Shown piece after piece: positions 55,938 through 64,000 of a DNA stretch of 64,000 nucleotides (position 1 is the first letter of the stretch; every line of letters starts with the position of its first letter). Origin of the DNA: Viola odorata. Its lineage: Eukaryota; Streptophyta; Magnoliopsida; Malpighiales; Violaceae. The stretch lies in the NCBI GenBank assembly GCA_963691705.1, contig OY829544.1:36043917-36107916 (forward strand), in the 5' to 3' direction. The notes below the pieces were generated by a model that had not been told where the DNA came from, ran no database searches, and saw nothing but the letters and a program-made list of their open reading frames with translations. Both the position numbers and the translations under genes were made by a program.

Positions 55938-56663
55938 GAGGAAATAGTAGATGAGAAGCAGAGGATGTGTGAAGAATCTGCACCGAAAAAGGGTCGCATT
56001 TATAGATTCAAAGTAATAAATGCGCACCTCGAAAAAAGAATCGTCCCGTTATCCCAAAGCAGTTGGAGGGAAAAGCTAACACGGAACTCCTGGTGGATAC
56101 CCAAGATGCTTGAATAAAGTGCGTATCGGAGAACGTAAGACCTTACAATTTGCAGGCGGCCTACAGCGTAAAACCGCGTCAATATTACAGGTAGCTCCGA
56201 GCAGCGTAAAACCGCGTCAATATTGCCAGTAGCTATGGCGTAAGACCGCACAAACTGTAAGCGGCTTACCGTAAGGCCAGACCCCACGAGTTGAAGGGAA
56301 ACGGCGACACCAAAAACACCCCGACATCAGTGGATGAAAACCTCTAAGGGTAACTAGTACTTGTCATTACATGTTATTTTTACTAACATAGCAAGGCAAC
56401 ATTTGAGAATGTGCAGGAAAAACAAGGAAATATCGCCTTCAAAATGATAGTAGAAGCTTCGGAAAGGACCGGCGCTATCGCTAATGGTCGGTCCCACTCA
56501 CCAGTTTTGCTATCGTATATCCGGTGCAATGGAGCTAACAAAGGAGTCAGAAAAACCCGGTGATTTTCCCGAATCTGACACGGCGCAAGAGGAGTAGCAT
56601 TCCTCCAAAGGCCAGGAGAGGCAGCCCTTGGTGAACACTCGGGCTCATTTTCAGTTGGGCTTA
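55938..56663. other. ORF1 upstream region to the 3' LTR, right copy
   Basis: It contains the ORF1 TATA box and a ~45-bp repeat, 'AGCGTAAAACCGCGTCAATATT' (56165-56225, two good copies), which is absent from the left copy. The outer GCCCAACTGAAAATGAG motif (56661-56641 region) directly abuts the LTR. No polypurine tract is visible next to the LTR. Confidence 0.6.
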
Positions 56664-57177
56664 TGATAACAATTAAGAAAACGCCAAGGGTATATTCATC
56701 TTCTCACCTCAAGTCAAAGCCAGATCCCTGTAGGCCTTAACTGGCTACGGCACTCGGTTGCCGCCCCCGTTAAGTATCCTTGGATGGTTGACATCAGCGG
56801 GGGGGGACCCACATGGCGTCATCCCATCCCAGGAAACCCCGACAACGACTCATTGGCGATATCCCACTAGCGATATTCGGTCCAGCTGACGCATGCTGAC
56901 GTCATCCAGGGCGATATCTCCTCTTGATAACGCCCACCCCTGGGGGTAACAACCTTTCTTTCTTCGGCTATAAGTACCCCTCATTTCTAGATCAAAAGTA
57001 AGATCTGATTCTCTAAAAAAATCTCTGCCAAATTTCACAACCATACTAACTTAAGCATCGGAGTGTCTACGCCGGAGTCCCCTCTCCGGCACTTTGCAGG
57101 TACAACAGACTGCAGCTACAGTGATTCCAGACAGCCATAATCCAGATCCCGCTTCCCCAATAATCCGAATCTTATCA
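56664..57177 (+). repeat. 3' LTR of the right family-1 element
   Basis: 514 bp, TGATAACAATTAAG...CTTATCA. TATA box at 56968-56976. Followed by target duplication AATAT. Confidence 0.95.
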
Positions 57178-57182
57178 AATAT

Positions 57183-57858
57183 CATATAGCTCAATTTACT
57201 AACATGACATCACCATAATGAGACTCACTTTCAACTTTCATATATATAGATTCAACGTGTCATGATCTCAATAAAACTCAATAAAACTTCAATGATGGTT
57301 AAATCTCCAACCTAATGTATATATACTTTTTGGAAAAAATAGTTTTTTGTTATCGACTTTGTCGCACGTGCGGAGGCAAACTATAGATGGTAAAAAAGCA
57401 CATGTAGTAACTTAAGTAAATAAAGCTCCTCATCTTAGCCCACTGACTATTACTAGTGAAAACTTTAGCTTCAGCTTCCTTCTGTTCCCTGTCAAATTCT
57501 GGCAGAAAAAATGTGTATGCTTCTTCCAGCTTTCCACTATCAGTAGCGATTAGGGTTGTACAAAAAACTGACTCAATCCGTCTGACCCGTATAACCGATC
57601 TGACCCAACCCGTCAAAAGAACATAACCGCAGGTAACGGTTATATAACCGACCCGTTATAGTTGGGTTGGATCGGATAACAGGTCGAGTTTTTAAAAACC
57701 ACTTATAACTGACCCGTCCCACCCACCTATTATTAACCCTAACTATATAAGCATAAGTTTATAAGTTTATAACCCCAAGCCGCCGACAACCTCTCCCTCT
57801 CCCTCTCCCTCTCGGCTCCCTCGCAACCCAACCAGCAACCCACTGTAATCTACACTCC
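57183..57858. other. host-like flank, possible degraded transposon end
   Basis: Non-repetitive in this window. TAGGGTTGTACAA at 57551 resembles a hAT terminus, but no partner end or 8-bp duplication was found. A CTCCCT-repeat leader (57790-57815) precedes the PPR fragment. Confidence 0.4.
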
Positions 57859-58146
57859 AACTCTACCTTTGCCCTTCACTTCATCACTGCTTGTCAGTGC
57901 CAACGCCTCTGTCTTTTCCGCTACTGCCTCCCTTTATTCCTCAACAACAAACCCCATGTTTTCACCTGTAACACTCTCATCAGAGCTTTCTCCGGCGACC
58001 GGGCTCCTCAAGTATCGTTCTTTATCTACACTCACATGTTTTGAAATTGGGTCTTGTAAATGATATCTATGTGGAGAATTCTTTGGTTAATATGTACGCT
58101 TCATGTGGCCATATGCGGTTGTGTAGGAAACTGTTTGATGAAAAAA
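57859..58146 (+). pseudogene. pentatricopeptide-repeat (PPR) gene fragment
   Basis: Frame 57859-58044 reads ..NKPHVFTCNTLIRAFSGDRAPQ.., the helix A/B pattern of a PPR motif. From 58035 another frame reads HVLKLGLVNDIYVENSLVNM then YASCGHMRLCRKLFDE, a typical plant PLS-class PPR unit. About one repeat appears to be deleted between the two, with a frame change near 58035-58044. The rest of the gene is absent. PPR proteins bind organellar RNA. This ~290 bp remnant cannot be functional. Confidence 0.75.
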
Positions 58147-60869
58147 TAATAATTTATACAATGGATAATGATAAAATAATATCTTATATTATATTTCATA
58201 TATATACATATATTGTTACCGTTGTCAGATTTCATCTACATCATATCTTTCTTTTTTATATTTTAGCATTCAATTATTAAATTATTTAAATAATTTTTTT
58301 GTTAATTATAATTTAATATTATGATGTGAATATTTCATAATAGAAAATCACCTTCTTTCATTTTTCATACTATCAAAAAAATATTTAATATAAATTTAAA
58401 GTCTAAAGAATTAATTTAATATACACTCAATATTCATAACTTTAATATCAACTCTTTTTGGTTAAAACAATATAGTTTATACAAATATAATTTTTTTTGC
58501 TAATTTTGTATCGTAATCTTTATTAAGATTAAGATACTTGAATAATTCTTTATCAATTCTTAATTAATTAATATTAATTTAAGAATATTAATTAATATTA
58601 TTAAATAAATAATTAATTAATTAAATAAAAATTCAAAGAAAATTCAAAAATTAAATTAAATATATTTTCAAATAAAAATTAATTAATTCATATTGTTGAA
58701 TTACTTCCAAGTTTTATATCAGTATGAAATAAAATAAAATTATAACATTTTACCATAAATATGTTTTTTTCAACCAAAACAAAACCCTATATGGTATTAA
58801 GATGTCAATATTTAGTGTGAACGCAAAACAAAAAACAATTGTTTTCCAAATATTGAAATATTTTCATGCTTAATTAAATAAATACTATAAGAAAGCAAAA
58901 TTCAAAATATTAATAAGAAACATTAACATCAAATGCACAAAAAGCCAATTATAAAAAATAATATATCAATTTTAATTACAGAGTCAGCCAATGTTTAAAA
59001 AAATGAAAAGTATTTGTATAGACGACTGTCAAAATTGTCATTCGTCTATTTTACTCATGAAGAAAATTTTCAAGAATAATTTCATAGGAAGATAATTTCG
59101 ATACTTAACATATTTTGGTTATTCAATAAATTAGATTTCTCTTTTGTATTTTAGCATTTCAATTATTAAATTATTTAAATATTTTTTTTGTTAATTATAA
59201 TTTAATATTTTGATGGGAATATTTCAAAATAGAAAATCACCTTATTTCATTTTCCATGCTATCAAAAAAATATTAAATCTAAATATAAAATCTAAAGAAT
59301 TAACTTAATATACACTCAATATTCATAACTTTCATAATAAATCATTTTGTTTAAAGAATATAGTTTATACAAATATAATTTAATTTTGCTAAGTTTCTAT
59401 CGTAATCCTTATTAAGATTAAGATACTTAAATAATTCTTAGTTCAATTCTTTATCAATTCTTAATTAATTAATATTAATTTAAAAATATTACTTAATATT
59501 TTTAAATAAATTAACAATGAATTAAATAAAAATTCAAAGAAAATTCAGGAATTAAATAATTTATAAAAATTAAATATATTGTCAAATAAAAATTAATTAA
59601 TTCATATTATTGAATTACTCCCAAGTTTTTATATGAGCATGAAATAATAAAAACTAATAACATTTTACCATAAATATGTTGTTTTCAAAATAAATAAAAA
59701 CCCAATATCGTATTAAGATGTCAATATTTAGTGTCACCGCAACACAAAAAACATTTTCTTCCAAATTGTGAAAATTTTGCATGTTTAATTAAATAAATTC
59801 TATGAGAATGCGAAATTCAAAATATTAATAGGAAAAATTAACATCAAACGCACAAAAAACCAATTGTAAAAAAACAATAAAATAAATTGTGAAACAATTA
59901 TGTAAATTTATATATATATTTATTTAGTTCGATCTATATAATATTCATGATCAACTATAACATTTTCTACTTCAAGAATAACAGTTAAAGTAATGTTTAA
60001 TTCTGTAGCTTTGTCCCGAATGTGCATGAACAACTATATCTCTTCTTTTAACATTTGGCACTATTAAATCATTGGTCTCTTTTCTTTTGTTCGTAGACAT
60101 ATCTTACTACAATTGAAATAAATTTAAAACATGAATTTGTAAAAAAGTGGTAATTTAAGTCATTTATTGAATAATGTATGAAATTGTATAAATATACATA
60201 TATGGATCGAACTAAATAAATACAACATGGATCTATTGTGTCAAGATCTAAAACATTATTCAATTTGAAATGAATAATATTGAGTTAAAAAATAATTTAC
60301 TGGACTTATTTTTAAGATTAATACAACTCCTAATAAAGCAATGTGCAGCCTACAAATAGAATCATCAATTTGACTGATTTTGACAGCTAATTAGTAAAAA
60401 TAAATAAAAAATTAGATTGTATAATTGAGAAATTTGAATCATTGTCGACAACCATAAATACATACACATATGGATCGAACTAAATAAATACACACATATA
60501 TAGAACTCAAACTAATTAAATATAGGATTCATATAATAAATATATTTTTTAGATACTCTAGGAAGGAATTATGTTGTTCAATAAAGGTCTATGTAAGGGT
60601 GTGTGTCGGACAATCATTAATGGTGATTCTTTAGGTTTTAAAAATCGGCAATGGTCTGCAATTTGCAGAAAGAGGAGTTTAATAAGTTATTTTTTTAAAC
60701 TCAAAACAAAACCATAAAAGTATAAATTTAAAAAAATAAATAAACTATAAGATGAAGAAAGACGCTAGGAATTATCTCAATGGAGCAAAGACAGCAGAGA
60801 CAAGTTGGGAGCAAAATTTGCTCCGCTACCATGTAAAAGCAAATAAGGAACAGTTCTTTTCATAACATT
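58147..60869. other. very AT-rich intergenic DNA
   Basis: No gene. It contains the ~700 bp duplication listed separately. It also has an inverted pair TATTTATTTAGTTCGATC (about 59919) / GATCGAACTAAATAAATA (about 60203, and again at about 60471). The last five bases before 60870 are ACATT, the expected left target duplication of the third family-1 copy. Confidence 0.6.
58262..59868 (+). repeat. diverged direct duplication, two ~700 bp copies
   Basis: 58262-58957 and 59153-59868 align throughout: TTTAGCATT(T)CAATTATTAAAT..., AGAAAATCACCTT.TTTCATTTT, GATGTCAATATTTAGTGT and TTAACATCAAA.GCACAAAAA. There are numerous substitutions and small indels. Source and nature unknown. Confidence 0.8.
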
Positions 60870-61422
60870 TGATAACAATTAAGGAAACACCAAGGGTATA
60901 ATCATCTTCTCACTTCAAGTCCAAGCCGGATCCCTGTAGACTTTAACTGACAAACGACACCCGGCTGCCGCCCCCGTTATGCCAAGGATCCCGGGATGGT
61001 CGACATCAGTGGGGGGGGGGGGGGGGGGGGGGCACACGGCGTCATCCCATCCCAGGATACCCCGACAGAGCCCATGGGCAATATCTCTACAGCGATATCC
61101 TCATGCTGACGTCATCCTGTACGGTTCAGCTGACATATGCTGACGTCATCCTGGGTGTTATCTCCCCTTGATAACGCCCACCCCTGGGGGTAACGACCTT
61201 TCTTTCTTCAGCTATAAATACCACACATTTCTAGATCAAAGGTAAGAGCAATTTCTCTACCAAAATCTCTGCCAAATTTCACAGCCATACTAACTTAAGC
61301 ATCGGAGTGTCTACGCCGGAGTCCCCCCTCCGGCGCCTTGCAGGTACGACAGACTGCTGTTACAGTGATTCCAGATAGCCATAATCCTGACTCCTCTTCC
61401 CCCAACAGTCTGGATCTTATCA
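60870..61422 (+). repeat. 5' LTR of the third family-1 element
   Basis: 553 bp, TGATAACAATTAAG...CTTATCA. TATA box GCTATAAATA at 61211-61220. It contains a run of 22 G (61011-61032) where the other LTRs have 6-7. Confidence 0.93.
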
Positions 61423-61425
61423 AAT

Positions 61426-61443
61426 TGGTGCTTTCATTGAGAG
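61426..61443 (+). promoter_or_regulatory. primer binding site of the third family-1 element
   Basis: TGGTGCTTTCATTGAGAG after an AAT spacer, identical to the other two copies. Confidence 0.85.
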
Positions 61444-61508
61444 CTTTGGTTTTAATTAAGTGAGCATCCTTAATAGCCAAGCTCTGTTCTTCTGGGAATT
61501 GGAAGATT

Positions 61509-64000
61509 ATGGCTTCTGATTCAGATCCGCTGTTGACTCAGTCCTCTAGCCTTCCATTTGATACGCGCAGGCGACTTTTCGCTTTCTCCACGTCTGATGC
61601 TTCCACCTTGGTGCAAGAAGTTCTTCTAGGAACATCAGATCTGTCCCTTGATCAAGCAGTGGGAACATTTGTGTCCCAGCCGTATACTACTTCATCCCAA
61701 ATAGTGGGATCCAGTTATTTTACTCCCCAGTCGAGAGGATCCGTGATAGACGGTGCAAATAACCCTTTCGCGAGCTCGATTTCAGCTCTCCGTGCCTAGT
61801 TGGACCATTTAACGGAACTAGCTGCTAGATTTACGCCTAGTGTCTCCGGATCAGGCATCTCATCTCAGTTCATTTTCACTCCACCCATTATTACAGAACG
61901 ACCACTGTCGTCCCCATTGCATGTGAATGTCCCTTTGACGCTGCCTGTGTTGAGTGCGCCAGTCAGTCTTGTACAGTTTGCCCATAGGACGGTGGAGTCG
62001 TATGTACCGCGAGCGCCCTTACTTCCCATTCCCCAAGAGGAGCGTCAATGGCGGGAGGAGGATAGAGGTCATTGGGACGGTAGAAGGGGTGAAAATGATA
62101 GAGATATGTCTCCTGGAGGGAGTGAGAGATCCAGTAGTAGGAGGCATCAAACTTGCTCACCAAGGAGTCGCAGTCCGACTCCCAGGCGGTATCCTGATCG
62201 AAATCCGCGAGATCGTAGGCGTCATTTGGAGGTATCCCCACCTCGGCATGCGCGGGAAATTCTTGATGATACTTCTGGCCACCTCTTTAGCCAGCATATA
62301 AGGCGTCACAGAGTTAGTAGACATGTGAAGCTCCCCTCAGAATCCTATGATGGTACTAAAGACCCTATCTCTCATCTTAACAAGGTGAAGGACTTCGTGC
62401 AATTCCAGACCCATAATGACGCTGCCTTGTGTCAGATATTTGTAATGACCCTGTCAGGGGTTGCGCGCTTATGGTTCGAAGGTCTCCCGGGTGGGTCTAT
62501 TGACAGCTTCTCACAACTGGAATCCAAGTTCTGGAGTCGATTCAACACTGCCGTCCCTATCAAGAAGTCTGCTGCTGCCTTGTTTGACCTACACAGGAAA
62601 CCTCAGGAATCTTTGAGGAGTTTCCTCCATTATTTTGACACCGAGATGTCGCTAACGCCAGGTGTAACGGTTGATTTTGCTATCGAAGCCTTAAAGCGAA
62701 AATGTTGTTATGGAAAGCTCAGAGATGCTTTAATGGTTGACCCACCGGCAACCTTAGATGTGTTAAGGCTGAAAGCCCATAATTATGCGAGGATGGAAGA
62801 GGAAGAGAATAGGGACATGATTCGAAACATACCGCCAGTTATGCCTCCAGTCCATAACACTCTTATTCCTGCTACTTCTGAAGATCGGTTCATAGATGAT
62901 TATGCTCAGCGAAAGGATCACATTCCCAAGACATCTAATCGGAGAAGAGGAAACTCCTCAAAGGGAAAGTCTGGTGACTCTTCAGCCCAGCGGCAGGGTG
63001 ATCCTCCTAAGGGGCGAGTTTATGACTCAGACCTTCCTTCCTTCATTCTACCCAGAGTAGAGATACTAGCAATAGTGGAGCAGCGAAACCTACCCATCCG
63101 TTATCCTGCCCCTGTAAGACCGGGGGTAATCCTGGGAAGAAGAGAAAACACCTACTGCAAATTTCACAAAGCTAAAGGACACTCAACCGAGGCGTGTCGA
63201 GAACTCAAAGCGGCGATAGAGCATCTGGTGGAGGAAGGCTATCTGGGAGAATTTGCCGTGATAACACGAGAAGAGGCCAAGAGTAACTCAACAAGCAGAG
63301 TAGCCGACGGCAGAGTGACACATTCCCGTCCCCCAGGCCATGACACTGGTCCTACGGGAGGAGGCCGGGAAATGCTTACGATTGATGATGAGGATATCCC
63401 CATCATTAGCATCATCGTTGGAGGAACACCTTATTTGGATGAGTCTGCATAGCTGACACCCGCGCTAGGGGATAAGCGGAAGCGAACGGGCATGCCAATC
63501 AAGAGTGAAGCGATAAGCGCCCTAGATCGTATGATATTGTCCTTTTCTGAAGAGGACGAGAAGGGTGTGGTATATCCGCACAACGATGCGCTAGTGGTTA
63601 CACCCATTATCGCTAGCCATGGAGTTAGAAGAACTTTGGTTGACAACGGAAGCGCCGTAAACTTGTTTTCATTGGAAGCCTACAATATCCTGAAGCGTCC
63701 GGATAATGAGCTTACGCCCTGCAAAAAACCCATTATTGGGGTTGACGGATCCCTATCCCAATGACTGGAGTAACCACGTTACCTGTGTATTTTAAGGAGG
63801 ATACCTCCAAACGGTCGGAGGAACTTCTCTTCCTGGTGGTGGATCTAAACCTGCCTTATAACGCCATATTGGGACGGTCATTCCTCAACCATTTTGGAGC
63901 AGCGATATCACAAAAGCACTTGAAGCTGAAATATCCATCCTGGGATGGTGTGGTCTCGATCCGAGGTAATCAGAAGTTAGCGGCTGAATGCTACCTGCTC
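61509..64000 (+). pseudogene. gag-protease of the third family-1 element, best preserved gag in the window
   Basis: Start MASDSDPLLTQSSSLPFDTR at 61509. A single frame is open from 61800 to 63452 (550 codons) and contains the Retrotrans_gag core, a zinc knuckle CKFHKAKGHSTEAC (Cx2Hx4Hx4C) and the gag-protease linker. The protease motif is LVDNGSAVNLF. Lesions are TAG at 61797-61799 and 63450-63452 (both CAG in the right copy) and a 1-nt deletion near 63749. Coding sequence continues to the window edge (NAILGRSFLN, then the LKLKYPSWDG region). Confidence 0.88.

Larger units (their letters stand above)
39053..57177 (+). mobile_element. complete family-1 Ty3/gypsy (Tat-type) retrotransposon with antisense gene cassette
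   Basis: 18,125 bp. TG..CA LTRs at 39053-39557 and 56664-57177 are flanked by identical AATAT (39048-39052 and 57178-57182). Plus strand: gag, protease, RT, RNase H and integrase (39644-45588). Then come a solo-LTR insertion, the tandem array, and on the minus strand gene B, gene A, ORF2 and ORF1. Subtracting the two insertions and their duplications leaves about 16.1 kb. The LTRs differ at roughly 30 of 505 aligned positions (my eye count), mostly transitions, so the insertion is not recent. Confidence 0.95.
60870..64000 (+). mobile_element. third family-1 element, runs off the window
   Basis: 5' LTR, primer site, gag and protease in the same order and with high similarity to 39053-42200. 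The zinc knuckle deleted from the left copies is present here. The pol and antisense cassette lie beyond 64000. Confidence 0.93.

Noticed and set aside
57551..57563. TAGGGTTGTACAA as a second hAT terminus
   Set aside because: No matching inverted end or 8-bp target duplication was found downstream.
59905..60222. Inverted pair around TTTATTTAGTTCGATC as a MITE
   Set aside because: The arms are only about 24 bp, a third copy exists nearby, and no target duplication is evident.

Overview
This window looks like a transposable-element-dense, gene-poor stretch of a flowering-plant nuclear genome, probably a dicot, though I could not identify the species. I saw no intact host gene, rRNA, tRNA or CRISPR array. 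Almost everything from 1 to 57 kb and from 60.9 kb to the end belongs to nested, decayed LTR retrotransposons of the Ty3/gypsy Tat/Ogre type, recognised from gag, DNGS-type protease, RT, RNase H and DDE integrase motifs. The intervals 38.7-39.05 kb and 57.2-60.9 kb are AT-rich host-like sequence. The second of these holds a fragment of a pentatricopeptide-repeat (PPR) gene and an old ~700 bp direct duplication.

Family 1 is a large Tat-type element with ~505 bp LTRs (TGATAACA...TTATCA). There are three copies. (a) The left copy lies on the minus strand (2716-20789) and has a truncated 3' LTR. (b) The right copy lies on the plus strand (39053-57177) and is structurally complete: two LTRs and a perfect 5-bp target duplication AATAT. 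It carries two later insertions, a 786 bp solo LTR (TSD TTTAT) and a 1242 bp non-autonomous hAT element (TSD CGAAGGGG). (c) A third copy starts at 60870 and runs off the window. The most interesting feature of family 1 is a cassette of four extra genes on the strand opposite gag-pol, between pol and the 3' LTR. Reading from the 3' LTR inwards these are ORF1 (127 aa), ORF2 (141 aa), gene A and gene B. A and B are paralogues of each other. They have spliceosomal introns at positions conserved between the two copies, and each ends in a charged, probably coiled-coil region. ORF1, A and B have a TATA box in both copies; the one for ORF2 is weaker. An 80-90 bp tandem repeat array separates the end of pol from the convergent end of gene B.

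Family 2 is an Ogre-like element on the minus strand (about 25450-38705). Its LTR is about 2.9 kb. It has a canonical polypurine tract, an extensive 'TCACTCTRGGAGGAG' minisatellite between pol and the 3' LTR, a duplicated zinc-knuckle region, a mutated protease and a probable intron acceptor before RT. Its 5' end is missing. Between the two families (16.2-27.1 kb) lies a mosaic in which ~4.5 kb units, each a family-2 LTR segment plus a family-1 LTR-gag-protease segment, are tandemly repeated. They share identical breakpoints and an identical internal deletion.

Most coding lesions are CAG/CGA/TGG to TAG/TGA changes or 1-nt indels, which fits decay of methylated DNA. ORF1 and ORF2 of the left copy are still open.
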